From Burkholderiales bacterium (lineage in GTDB: Bacteria > Pseudomonadota > Gammaproteobacteria > Burkholderiales > Burkholderiaceae_C): a DNA stretch of 64,000 nt. The stretch is from positions 1-64,000 of the forward strand of contig JAUVWL010000022.1 of NCBI GenBank assembly GCA_030604135.1, in the 5' to 3' direction. Position 1 is the stretch's first letter. Every line of letters begins with the position of its first letter. Shown piece by piece: positions 48,250-57,059 of the stretch. Position numbers and translations under genes: made by a program. The notes below the pieces were generated by a model, which saw only the letters and a list, made by a program, of their open reading frames with translations, made no database searches and was not told the DNA's origin.

Positions 48250-49587
48250 TCAGAGCTTCTTGACCAGCACCAGACTCTTGCGGTCCCAGTTGTACTTGCG
48301 CTTTCGCGCCTCCGGCAGCCACTCGGGACTGACTTGCGAGAAACCGCGCTTGAGGAACCAGTGCAGTGTCCGGGTGGTGAGCACAAAAATGCTCTGCAGA
48401 CCCTGGGCTCGGGCACGCGACTCGATGCGCTTGAGCAGCCGCTCGCCGTCGCCCTGGCTTTGCGACTGGGGCGACACCGTCAGGGCCGCCATCTCTCCCG
48501 TGCGTTCTTCCGGGTAGGGATAGAGCGCCGCGCAACCGAAGATCACGCCGTCGTGTTCAATGATGGTGTAGTAGCCGGCGTCGCGTTCAATTTCGGTGCG
48601 GTCGCGTTTGACGAGGGTGCCATCCTTCTCGAAGGGTTCGATCAGGGCCACGATGCCACCGACATCGTCCATGGTGGCTTCCCGCACGCTCTCGAGCTTT
48701 TCGTCGACCACCATGGTGCCGATGCCGTCGTGCACATAGATTTCGAGCAGCAGCGAACCGTCGAGTGCAAAGGGAATGATATGGCTGCGTTCGACACCGC
48801 CTTCGCAGGCGCGGATGCAGTGCTGGAGGTAAAAGCCGGTGTCGGTGGGTACGGTGGGCGCGGGCAGGCTGCCCAGCAGGCGCTTGGCATCGGCCAGGGG
48901 CAGTTCGGTGTCGATGTCGCTTTGCGGGTCTGCCGTATCGACCCGGATGCCGGGCACCTCCGTCATGAAGATGAGCTTGTCGGTCTGCAGGGCAACCGCC
49001 ACCGAGGTGGCCACGTCCTCCATGCTGAGGTTGAATGCCTCCCCGGTCGGTGAAAAGCCGAAGGGTGAAATCAGCACCAGCGCGCCCAGGTCCAGCGTGC
49101 GCTGGATCCCCTCGGTGTCGACCTTGCGCACGAGCCCGGAGTGAAGGAAATCGACGCCATCAATCACACCGACCGGACGCGCGGTGATGAAGTTGCCGGA
49201 GATCACGCGCACGCGGGCACCGGCCATCGGGGTGTTGGGCAGTCCCTGGCTGAAAGCCGCCTCGATTTCGTAGCGCAGCTGACCGGCGGCTTCCTGTGCG
49301 CAATCCAGCGCCACTTCGTCGGTGATGCGCATGCCGTGCGAATACCGGGCCTCTTGCCCCTTCAGGCGCAGTTGCTCGTTGACCTGCGGTCGAAAGCCAT
49401 GCACCAGCACGATCTTCACGCCCATGGCCTGGATCATGGCGATGTCCTGGGCGATCGAGGCCAGCTTGCCCGCCGCAATGGCTTCACCCGTCAGGCCGAT
49501 GACGAAAGTCTGGTGCCTGAACTTGTGGATGTACGGTGCCACCGATCGGAACCAGGGCACGAAGGTGAAGTTGAAAACGGTGGACAT
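48250..49587 (-). CDS. argA: Amino-acid N-acetyltransferase (N-acetylglutamate synthase)
   Basis: First step of arginine synthesis, 445 residues from the ATG at 49587. The N-terminal amino-acid-kinase-like regulatory domain (MSTVFNFTFVPWFRSVAPYI onward; KIVLVHGFRPQVNEQL, SGNFITARPVG, LVLISPFGFSPTGEAFNL) is followed by a GNAT acetyltransferase domain from about residue 295 (VREATMDDVGGIVALIEPFE, CAALYPYPEERTGEMAALTV, WFLKRGFSQ). This is the classical long ArgA type with arginine feedback expected. It is divergent from hrpA. Confidence 0.95.
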   Translation of the reverse strand: MSTVFNFTFVPWFRSVAPYIHKFRHQTFVIGLTGEAIAAGKLASIAQDIAMIQAMGVKIVLVHGFRPQVNEQLRLKGQEARYSHGMRITDEVALDCAQEAAGQLRYEIEAAFSQGLPNTPMAGARVRVISGNFITARPVGVIDGVDFLHSGLVRKVDTEGIQRTLDLGALVLISPFGFSPTGEAFNLSMEDVATSVAVALQTDKLIFMTEVPGIRVDTADPQSDIDTELPLADAKRLLGSLPAPTVPTDTGFYLQHCIRACEGGVERSHIIPFALDGSLLLEIYVHDGIGTMVVDEKLESVREATMDDVGGIVALIEPFEKDGTLVKRDRTEIERDAGYYTIIEHDGVIFGCAALYPYPEERTGEMAALTVSPQSQSQGDGERLLKRIESRARAQGLQSIFVLTTRTLHWFLKRGFSQVSPEWLPEARKRKYNWDRKSLVLVKKL

Positions 49588-49671
49588 TGGCGGGCAGACG
49601 TGGGACCGGGTACGGGCAGGTGGGAGGACAGGGATAATTGCCGGTTGCCCGATTTTGACCGAAGTTCCATC

Positions 49672-52600
49672 TTGACCGCTGCCCGTCTGCACCTGGAGTT
49701 CCCCGAATCGCTGCCTGTCTCTGCCCGCCGGCACGAGATCGAGGCGGCGCTGCGCGAACACCAGGTGGTCATCGTCTGTGGCGAAACCGGTTCGGGCAAG
49801 ACCACCCAGTTGCCCAAGATCGCGCTGGCGATGGGCCGGGGACGCTGCAACGCGGCGCCGGGTGAGCGCGGACGGTTGATCGGCCACACCCAGCCGCGGC
49901 GGATTGCCGCCAGTTCGGTGGCCAAGCGCATCGCCGAAGAACTGCAGACCCCGCTGGGGCAGGTGGTGGGCTACAAGGTGCGTTTCCAGGACCGACTGAG
50001 CAAGGATGCCTCGGTCAAGCTGATGACCGACGGCATCCTGCTCGCCGAAACCCAGACCGACCCAGACCTCAAGGCCTACGATACGCTGATCATCGACGAG
50101 GCGCACGAGCGCAGCCTCAACATCGACTTCCTGCTGGGCTACATCCGCCAACTGCTGCCGCGCAGACCGGACCTGAAAGTCATCGTCACCTCGGCCACCA
50201 TTGACGCCGACCGCTTCGCCCGCTATTTCGCCTCTTCCAGAGGGGCCGCACCGGTACTCATGGTATCGGGCCGCACCTTTCCCGTGGAGGTGCGCTACCG
50301 GCCATTCGAGGAGAGCCGTGACTACGATCTCAACCATGCGATCGCGGACGGTGTGGATGAACTGTGGCGTGGTGGCGCAGGCCAGGGCGGCGACATCCTC
50401 GTTTTTCTGCCCGGCGAGCGTGAGATCCGCGAAGCCGCCGACCACCTGCGCAAGCACCTGTCACACCAGCCGGTGCTGCGCAACGCCGAGGTACTGCCCC
50501 TGTTCGCCCGCCTGTCGCAGGCCGAGCAAGAGCGCATCTTCCAGCCCCACGGCCAGCGCCGCATCGTGCTGTCAACCAACGTGGCCGAGACCTCGCTGAC
50601 GGTGCCGGGCATCCGGTTCGTCATCGACGCAGGCACAGCGCGGGTCAAACGCTACAGTCTGCGCCAGAAGGTCGAGCAGTTGCTGGTCGAGCCGATCAGC
50701 CAGGCCGCGGCCAACCAGCGGGCCGGTCGCTGCGGTCGGGTGGCCGACGGCATTTGCATTCGGCTGTACGACGAGGCCAGCTTCAACAGCCGTCCCCGTT
50801 TCACCGACCCGGAGATCCTGCGCAGTTCACTGGCCGGCGTGATCCTGCGCATGAAGGCGCTGCACCTGGGATCGGTAGAGCATTTTGCCTTCATCGAGCC
50901 GCCCACGGGGCGTGCGATTGCCGATGGCTACCAGCTGCTGGCCGAACTGGGCGCGGTGGACGAGGCCAATGAGCTGACCGAGATCGGGCGGGCACTGGCT
51001 CGGCTGCCACTCGATCCGCGCGTGGGCCGCATGATCCTGGAGGCGCGCCAGCGCGGTGCCCTGGACGAGGTGCTGGTGGTGGCCGCTGCGCTGTCGGTGC
51101 AGGACGTGCGCGACCGCCCGCTGGACAAACAGACCCAGGCCGACCAGGCGCACAAGAAGTTCGACGACGACAAGAGCGAGTTCACCGCCACGCTCAAGCT
51201 CTGGAAATGGCTGGAGGACAGCAGGGGAGGCCACGGCACCGACCACAAGCTCAGCCACCGCCAGTATGAAAACCTGCTGCGCGAGAACTTCATCAACGTG
51301 CGGCGCGTGCGCGAGTGGCGCGACATCCATTCGCAGCTGCACACCGTGGTGGCCGAACAGGGGTGGAAGGCCTCTGTGCAGCCGGCCCGCCCGGCGCCGG
51401 GCAGCCCCAAGCCGGGAGATGCCCCCTCGGGGGGCAGCGACCCGCGCGGCGGCGGAGCGTGGGGGCCAGCCACCTATGATCAGCTGCACCTGTCCATGCT
51501 CGCCGGCCTGCTGGGCAACATCGGCTGCAAGAGCGACACCGAGGACTGGTACCTCGGCGCGCGTGGGATCAAGTTCCACCGCCACCCCGGCGCCAACCTC
51601 AGCAAAAAACCCGGCCGCTGGATCGTCTGCGCCGAGCTGGTGGAAACCACGCGCCTGTTCGGTCGCGGCATCGCGGCCATAGAGCCGCAGTGGCTGGAGC
51701 AGGTCGGATCCCATTTGCTGAAAAAGCAGGTGCTTGACCCGCACTGGGAAAAGAAGGCGGGCCGGGTCAGCGCCTACGAGCGCGCCACGCTGTATGGGCT
51801 GGTGGTCTACCAGCAGCGACGCGTCGACTACAGCAAAGTGGATCCAGCCGGTGCGCGTGAGCTGTTCGTCCGCGAGGCTCTGGTGGGTCATCTGCACGAG
51901 GACACCTGGGACAGCAAGCTGCCCTTCCTGGCAGCCAACCGCCGCACCGTGCGCGAGGTGCAGGACCTGGAGCACAAGGCGCGCCGGCAGGACGTGCTGG
52001 TGGATGACGAGCTGATCTATGCCTTCTATGACCAGCAAGTTCCGCCCGATGTCAGCAACGGCGTCGCTTTCGAGCGCTGGTACCGCGATGCGTCGAGAGG
52101 CCACCCAAAGCTGCTGTTTCTGACCCGCGAAGAATTGATGCGCCACGAGGCCGCGGGCATCACCACCCAGGCCTACCCCAGGACAATCCGCCTGGGGGGC
52201 GTGGACTGCGCCGCCACCTACCTGCACGAACCGGGCGACCCGCGCGACGGCGTGAGCGTGACGGTACCCATCTTCGCGCTCAACCAGGTCAGCGAGGACC
52301 GCTGCGAGTGGCTGGTGCCGGGCATGCTCAAGGACAAGGTGCAGGCCTTGCTCAAGACCCTGCACCAGCGTCCGCGCTCGCGCCTGGTGCCGCTGCCGGC
52401 CACCGCCGAGAAGATGACCGAGGCCCTGTGCCAACCCGAGATTTTCGCCAGCGGCAACCTGATGGACGCGCTGCTTCGGCTGGTGCGTGAGGCCACGCAG
52501 TTGCCGGTGCAGCGCAACGACATCAAGGTGGACATGCTGCCGGCCCACCACTTCATGCACCTGCGGGTGGTGGACGAGCACGGGCGTCAGCTGGGTCAGG

Positions 52601-53682
52601 GGCGCAACCTGGGCGCGCTCAAGTCCGAACTGGGTTCCAAGGCGCGCGGGGCCTTCCAGGCGCTGGCGTCCCTCAAGCTGCAGGACATCGCGGCGCCGGC
52701 CGCTGCGGCACCGAAACAGGCAGCCGCCGCCGATCCAGCGCGCCGTGCGCCCGCCCCGGGCAAGGCCCAGGCCCCCGCAGCGCCCATGGCCAAGTCGTCC
52801 AGCGCCGAGCAGCGCCACACCACCTGGGACTTCGGCGAGCTGCCCGAGCTGATGGAAATCCGAAAGGGCGGCCAGACCCTGATCGGCTTCCCGGCGCTGA
52901 TCGACGACGGCGACGCGGTTCGCATCGAGGTCTTCGATGAGCCCGAGGTGGCCCAGGGACGCCACCGCGCCGGCCTGCGCCGCCTGTTCGCATTGCAGAT
53001 CAGGGACGCACTGAAGTACCTGGAGAAGAACCTGCCCGGCCTGCAGGCCATGGGCGTGGCCTACATGGCCGTCGGCAAGACCGACGGCGGCGGGGGCGGT
53101 GGCACGCTGGAGGAGCTGAAGACCCAGATCCTCGACCTGGCACTGGACCGCGCTTTCCTGACCGATCCACTTCCGGCCGATGCCGCCAGCTTCAAGGCGC
53201 GGGTGGACGAGGGCAGGGGACGCCTGACCCTGATTGCCAACGAGATCACCCGTCAGGCCGCCATCATCCTGAGCGAGTACGCCGCGGCCCACCGCAAGCT
53301 CAAGGACAGCAAGCCGCCGGCCGATGTGGCCACCGATGTGCAACAGCAGTTGCATCGACTGGTCCCCAAAACCTTCCTGAACTCAACCCCTTACGCGCAA
53401 CTGCAGCACTTTCCGCGCTACCTCAAGGCGGTGCAGCTGCGGCTGGACAAGCTGCGCAGCGACCCGGCCCGTGATGCGGCCAAGTTCGCTGAGCTCAGGC
53501 CGCAGGACCAGCGCTTCTGGCGTCTGGTGGCCGAACGAAAGGGCGTGCAGGACGCCCGTCTGCAGGAGGTGCGCTGGTTGCTGGAGGAACTGCGGGTGAG
53601 CTTCTTCGCTCAGGAACTGAGAACGCCGCAACCCGTCAGTCTCAAGCGCCTGGACAAAGCCTGGGCCCAACTCAACGCTTGA
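49672..53682 (+). CDS. hrpA: ATP-dependent RNA helicase HrpA with repeat insertion
   Basis: DEAH-box helicase of 1336 residues. The TTG at 49672 (MTAARLHLEFPESLPVSARR) is the best start; no ATG or GTG precedes the conserved region closely. GETGSGKTTQLPK at about 35-47, HTQPRRIAAS, DEAH in IIDEAHERSLN, SATIDADRF, and QRAGRCGRVADG are present, then the HrpA-specific long C-terminus ending LKRLDKAWAQLNA. Residues about 571-599 (PARPAPGSPKPG then GSDPRGGGAWG) are the in-frame translation of the repeat at 51391-51466, in a region between GWK and ATYDQLHLSMLAGLLGNIG. A second Ala/Pro-rich low-complexity stretch lies near residues 1005-1040. Confidence 0.95.
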   Translation: MTAARLHLEFPESLPVSARRHEIEAALREHQVVIVCGETGSGKTTQLPKIALAMGRGRCNAAPGERGRLIGHTQPRRIAASSVAKRIAEELQTPLGQVVGYKVRFQDRLSKDASVKLMTDGILLAETQTDPDLKAYDTLIIDEAHERSLNIDFLLGYIRQLLPRRPDLKVIVTSATIDADRFARYFASSRGAAPVLMVSGRTFPVEVRYRPFEESRDYDLNHAIADGVDELWRGGAGQGGDILVFLPGEREIREAADHLRKHLSHQPVLRNAEVLPLFARLSQAEQERIFQPHGQRRIVLSTNVAETSLTVPGIRFVIDAGTARVKRYSLRQKVEQLLVEPISQAAANQRAGRCGRVADGICIRLYDEASFNSRPRFTDPEILRSSLAGVILRMKALHLGSVEHFAFIEPPTGRAIADGYQLLAELGAVDEANELTEIGRALARLPLDPRVGRMILEARQRGALDEVLVVAAALSVQDVRDRPLDKQTQADQAHKKFDDDKSEFTATLKLWKWLEDSRGGHGTDHKLSHRQYENLLRENFINVRRVREWRDIHSQLHTVVAEQGWKASVQPARPAPGSPKPGDAPSGGSDPRGGGAWGPATYDQLHLSMLAGLLGNIGCKSDTEDWYLGARGIKFHRHPGANLSKKPGRWIVCAELVETTRLFGRGIAAIEPQWLEQVGSHLLKKQVLDPHWEKKAGRVSAYERATLYGLVVYQQRRVDYSKVDPAGARELFVREALVGHLHEDTWDSKLPFLAANRRTVREVQDLEHKARRQDVLVDDELIYAFYDQQVPPDVSNGVAFERWYRDASRGHPKLLFLTREELMRHEAAGITTQAYPRTIRLGGVDCAATYLHEPGDPRDGVSVTVPIFALNQVSEDRCEWLVPGMLKDKVQALLKTLHQRPRSRLVPLPATAEKMTEALCQPEIFASGNLMDALLRLVREATQLPVQRNDIKVDMLPAHHFMHLRVVDEHGRQLGQGRNLGALKSELGSKARGAFQALASLKLQDIAAPAAAAPKQAAAADPARRAPAPGKAQAPAAPMAKSSSAEQRHTTWDFGELPELMEIRKGGQTLIGFPALIDDGDAVRIEVFDEPEVAQGRHRAGLRRLFALQIRDALKYLEKNLPGLQAMGVAYMAVGKTDGGGGGGTLEELKTQILDLALDRAFLTDPLPADAASFKARVDEGRGRLTLIANEITRQAAIILSEYAAAHRKLKDSKPPADVATDVQQQLHRLVPKTFLNSTPYAQLQHFPRYLKAVQLRLDKLRSDPARDAAKFAELRPQDQRFWRLVAERKGVQDARLQEVRWLLEELRVSFFAQELRTPQPVSLKRLDKAWAQLNA
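51391..51466 (-). repeat. GC-rich palindromic repeat, copy F inside hrpA
   Basis: Same element as at 3501-3578 in reverse orientation: CCCCAAGCCGGGAGATGCCC, CCTCGGGGGGCAGCGACCCG and GGCGGAGCGTGGGGG. The hrpA frame stays open through it and no stop is created. Confidence 0.88.
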
Positions 53683-53686
53683 TGGG

Positions 53687-54679
53687 CTATTCGGCCGAGA
53701 GGGCCACGCGGGACTGGGTCAGCAACAGGCGTTCGCCCGCCGACAGGCGGTTCAACACATGTTCCGCATCTTCGCGGGTCGCCAGTTCATTGATGCGGAC
53801 CTCGTGCCGCCCCTGGCGGATCACCACCTCGGCCGGATAGCCGGCCGCGCGCAAACGGTCGCGCAGTCCTGAGGCCTCGTTCACGTTGCCGGACACCCCG
53901 GCCACCACACGCCAGCGGCCACCGGCCACCAGCACCCCGCGGCCAGGCTGCATGTCGGCCTGGTCGATGAACTTGGCCAATTGCTCTGGTGTGGCCTGTC
54001 CGGCGGGGTTCTCGGGCTGCCCGGTGAACACCACCCAGAAGGCGCCCGGCTTGCTCAGTGAAATCGTGTCCTTGCCCTCGCGCAACACATCGACCTTCCC
54101 CTCGAACACACAGACCGCGTCGTGGTCGGCATCGGTCATGCTCCAGAAATCGGTGCCCCGTATGCCGACCGTGGCTGTGGCCATGCGCAGATTCACCTGC
54201 CGACCATGGCCAAGCGCCTTGCTGCTGTAGTCTGTGGCGTACCGGAAGACGCCTGTGATCAGATTCAGGCTGGCATTGAGGTCGGATCGGCCCGCTGCGT
54301 CACGGGCATGCATGTCCATGCGTTCAATTTCAAACCGTGTGTCCTCGCCAAGCCGGATGGTGCTGCGATCGGGCATGCGCAACAACATGCGGGAGCCCGA
54401 TGCGGTGACGGCCAGATCACCGGGGCGCAGCATCTGCCCGGGCTGGGCGGGGCGTTGCTGACCGTGACGTTCGACCCAGGCGGGCAGCTGTACCGCCTCC
54501 ACCGCAGTCCCCTGAACTGCGGCCCACGCATGCCCTCCCGTCAGACATGTCGAAACCAGCAGCAAGGCGCCCAGGGCTTCACGAACGCGTGCCTTGAGGC
54601 GAACTGGATGTGCTGCCGCCTTGGGGCGTGTCGCGAAGCAAGTAGTCTGGTGCCTGTCGGTGGCTATTGGCTTGCGCAT
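53687..54679 (-). CDS. Exported FecR-domain protein with SPOR-like C-terminus
   Basis: A 330-residue exported protein. A basic leader is followed by a hydrophobic segment (about 36-53) ending at HAWA. The FecR domain has QMLRPGDLAVTASGSRMLL, STIRLGEDTRFEIE and NLRMATATVGIRGTDFW, and VFEGKVDVLREG; the C-terminal 75 residues (RWRVVAGVSGNVNEASGLRDRL, then EVRINELATREDAEHVLNRL) look like an SPOR peptidoglycan-binding domain. No sigma factor is encoded nearby, so it is not an anti-sigma factor in context. It is divergent from the Rieske gene, and converges with hrpA (4-base gap). Confidence 0.8.
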   Translation of the reverse strand: MRKPIATDRHQTTCFATRPKAAAHPVRLKARVREALGALLLVSTCLTGGHAWAAVQGTAVEAVQLPAWVERHGQQRPAQPGQMLRPGDLAVTASGSRMLLRMPDRSTIRLGEDTRFEIERMDMHARDAAGRSDLNASLNLITGVFRYATDYSSKALGHGRQVNLRMATATVGIRGTDFWSMTDADHDAVCVFEGKVDVLREGKDTISLSKPGAFWVVFTGQPENPAGQATPEQLAKFIDQADMQPGRGVLVAGGRWRVVAGVSGNVNEASGLRDRLRAAGYPAEVVIRQGRHEVRINELATREDAEHVLNRLSAGERLLLTQSRVALSAE

Positions 54680-54819
54680 CTGTTTCCTTGGCGAGAAATG
54701 GGGCGGAATGAACTGTGGTTCAGGCTGTATCGACCGGATGGCCGCACGCTTGAATTACGGTCCGGACCGCCGCCTGGATGCAGCAGTTCCCAGCATCAAA
54801 CCCGCTTTCTGCCTTGTGT

Positions 54820-54835
54820 CGTGAACGATTTCACA
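54820..54835. promoter_or_regulatory. CRP/FNR-family-like dyad in a divergent intergenic region
   Basis: CGTGA-ACGATT-TCACA fits the CRP consensus TGTGA-N6-TCACA with one mismatch, midway between the FecR-protein start (54679) and the Rieske start (54959). Either gene could be under its control. This is a motif match only; the 279-base gap has no other recognised feature. Confidence 0.4.
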
Positions 54836-54958
54836 GGCATGGGCCCAGGCTTGGATCGGAGCACATGTACTCGGAGGCTGGCGCGGACAGGATTGACAGG
54901 CCGAGGCCGCTGCGCTTCACTACGGGGGACTTCGAGTGGCACTGTGGCAAGGAGAGCT

Positions 54959-55675
54959 ATGGAACGGCGAGTGTTTGTTGAAGCCTGTGGTGTCGGCGCG
55001 GCGAGTGCACTGGCACTGATGTCGCAGGCGGCCTGGGCCGCCCAGGTTCGCCCCAAATCCTATGGACGGGTCGTGCTGATGGATGAAGAAGGTCGCCCGC
55101 TGCGGGCATCGACGCTGAAGCCGCAGACCAACTATGTCTTCCACTACCCGTTTGAGGCGACACCCGTATTTCTCCTTGATCTGGGCAAACCGGCCCCCCC
55201 CATTGACCTTCAGACGCGTGACAAGGCCCGTTACAGGTGGCCTGGAGGCGTCGGACCTCGGGCCAGTATCGTGGCGTTCTCAGCGATCTGCGCGCACAAG
55301 CTGGTGTATCCGACCCGGGAGTTGAGCTTCATCAGCTTTCGCAAAGGGGCTGCGGTCAATCCCCAAACCCCCAGCAAAGGCGACGACCTGATTCACTGCT
55401 GCGCCGACCACAGCCAGTACGATCCTGTCAAGGGGGCTCAGGTGCTGTCCGGACCCGCAGACCAACCCTTGTGTGCCATCCTGCTTGAACACGATGCCCG
55501 CAGCGACAGACTGATCGCCACGGGAACACTCGGGGGTGAGTTGTTCGACGAGTTCTTCCGCAAGTACGAAATGAAGCTGAGCCTGGAGGTGGGCCCGCAG
55601 GCGCGCCAGATCGTCGCCGCCCAGAGTGTGGTGCGTGAACTGGATCGTTTCTGTCGCAACCCCGTTCGTTGCTGA
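54959..55675 (+). CDS. Exported Rieske [2Fe-2S] protein
   Basis: A 238-residue protein with a Tat-like N-terminal signal (ERRVFVEACGVGAASALAL, AWAA near residue 28). The Rieske cluster motifs are ICAHKLVYP (C-x-H) and CCADHSQYDPVKGAQVLSGP (C-x2-H with the usual downstream Pro-rich loop), with other motifs replaced or missing. The C-terminus continues about 60 residues and ends CRNPVRC. No cytochrome b or other partner is encoded near, so it is an orphan electron carrier. The ATG at 54959 has AAGGAGAG upstream; the frame is open for hundreds of codons before this but without coding features. It abuts the next gene's stop. Confidence 0.85.
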   Translation: MERRVFVEACGVGAASALALMSQAAWAAQVRPKSYGRVVLMDEEGRPLRASTLKPQTNYVFHYPFEATPVFLLDLGKPAPPIDLQTRDKARYRWPGGVGPRASIVAFSAICAHKLVYPTRELSFISFRKGAAVNPQTPSKGDDLIHCCADHSQYDPVKGAQVLSGPADQPLCAILLEHDARSDRLIATGTLGGELFDEFFRKYEMKLSLEVGPQARQIVAAQSVVRELDRFCRNPVRC

Positions 55676-56860
55676 TCAGAGCCTGGCCAGACGCCGCAGA
55701 GCCTCCTGCAGGGTTTCATCCCGCTTGGCAAAACAGAAGCGGATGAGCTTCTGGTCGAAGCCGTTGCCATAGAACGCCGACAGGGGAATGGCGGCCACGC
55801 CGATTTCGCGTGTGAGCCATTGGCAGAAGTCGGCTTCGGGGAGATGGCGCTCTGGCACGCTCAAATCTTCTATGGAGACACACTGGAAGTAGGTGCCTTG
55901 ACCCGGCAGCAGCCGAAAGCGCGTGTTCGCAAGGCCTTGGCGGAAAAGGTCGCGCTTGCGCTGGTAGAAACCGGGCAGGTCCAGGTAGGGGGAAGGGTCA
56001 GCCATGTAGGCGGCGAGCGCATGTTGCATCGGCGTGTTGACGGTAAACACGTTGAACTGATGCACCTTGCGGAACTCGGCGGTCATGGCGGGCGGTGCCA
56101 CCACCGTGCCCACCTTCCAGCCGGTCACATGGTAGGTCTTGCCGAAACTGCTGACGATGAAGGCACGCGCTGCCAGGCCAGGATAGCGGGCGACGCTTTC
56201 GTGTCGCTCGCCGTCATAGACCATGTGCTCATAGACCTCGTCGCTGAGGAGCAGAACGTCTGTTGGGGCCAGCAGAGCCTGCAGCTGCTCCATGTCGGAC
56301 CTGTGCCAGACCTGACCGCTGGGGTTGTGGGGCGTGTTGACCACCATGGCTCGGGTTCGAGGGCCAATGGCCGCAGCGATGGCATCAAAGTCGGGACGGA
56401 AGCTGCCAGGCTTCAGTGGCACCCGAACCACCACCCCACCCGCCAACTCGATGTTGGGCACGTAGCTGTCGTAGCACGGCTCCAGCACAATCACCTCGTC
56501 CCCGGGGTGCACAACACTCAATATGGCGGTGAGAATGGCCTGGGTGGCTCCTGCCGTGACCGTGATCTCCGACTGGGGATCGCAAGACAACCCGTAGAGT
56601 GCCAGCATCTTGTCGGCCATCGCCTGTCGCAGGGGTGCAGCTCCCGCCATCGGCGGGTACTGGTTGTGTCCTGAGAGCATGGCCTGATGAACCGCCTCGA
56701 TCAGGGCGGGGTCACAGGCAAAGTCGGGGAAACCTTGCCCGAGATTCACCGCTCCGGTTTCTGCCGCCAGAGACGACATCACGGTGAAGATGGTGGTTCC
56801 TACGCCAGGCAGGCGAGATCGCAGTTCAGGCGTGTGCCCCGGATGGGTGGATAGGGTCAT
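55676..56860 (-). CDS. PLP-dependent aminotransferase (methionine/kynurenine aminotransferase type)
   Basis: A 394-residue fold-type I enzyme: GTTIFTVMSSLAAETGAVNLGQGFP, GHNQYPPMAGAAPLRQAMA, TVTAGATQAILTAI, NTPHNPSGQVW and PLP lysine in SSFGKTYHVTGWKVG. This is the YbdL/kynurenine aminotransferase group; YbdL prefers methionine. Exact substrate is uncertain. It lies 200 bases after cysB on the same strand, which might connect it to sulfur metabolism, and its stop abuts the Rieske stop. Confidence 0.85.
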   Translation of the reverse strand: MTLSTHPGHTPELRSRLPGVGTTIFTVMSSLAAETGAVNLGQGFPDFACDPALIEAVHQAMLSGHNQYPPMAGAAPLRQAMADKMLALYGLSCDPQSEITVTAGATQAILTAILSVVHPGDEVIVLEPCYDSYVPNIELAGGVVVRVPLKPGSFRPDFDAIAAAIGPRTRAMVVNTPHNPSGQVWHRSDMEQLQALLAPTDVLLLSDEVYEHMVYDGERHESVARYPGLAARAFIVSSFGKTYHVTGWKVGTVVAPPAMTAEFRKVHQFNVFTVNTPMQHALAAYMADPSPYLDLPGFYQRKRDLFRQGLANTRFRLLPGQGTYFQCVSIEDLSVPERHLPEADFCQWLTREIGVAAIPLSAFYGNGFDQKLIRFCFAKRDETLQEALRRLARL

Positions 56861-56899
56861 GAGGCTTCTGAAGGGTTGCAGGTGGTTGTATCCTGGCTC

Positions 56900-57059
56900 A
56901 GAGGCTGAGAGGGCGTTGGGCGTACCAGAAAGGGCACCTCAAAGCGCCGCCGGCCAGACGCAAAGCACAGCCGTGGCTCTGGCTACGGTGTGCATTTGCA
57001 ACGCCGCGGGCGGTGGTTTGGGGAGGCAAGGCGGGCATGACCGGTTCCTCTCAGCCTCT
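56900..57059. repeat. 160-bp segment bounded by a 13-bp inverted repeat
   Basis: Arms AGAGGCTGAGAGG (56900-56912) and CCTCTCAGCCTCT (57047-57059) are perfect inverted repeats flanking most of the gap between cysB and the aminotransferase gene. The right arm touches the cysB stop. No open frame lies between and no clear target-site duplication is seen at the edges. Confidence 0.5.

Noticed and set aside
52694-52800. Ala/Pro-rich stretch of hrpA as a further repeat copy
   Set aside because: It lacks CCCCCACGCT, the CCCCCC/GGGGG core and the TTGGGGCGG block; it is ordinary low-complexity linker.
50827-53355. Very long open frame antisense to hrpA (842 codons)
   Set aside because: Mirror of a GC-rich gene with conserved DEAH helicase motifs on the plus strand; the antisense translation has no domain and low-complexity composition.
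54122-54958. Upstream in-frame extension of the Rieske gene
   Set aside because: It overlaps the FecR gene on the other strand, and the ATG at 54959 has a good ribosome site and an export signal directly after it.
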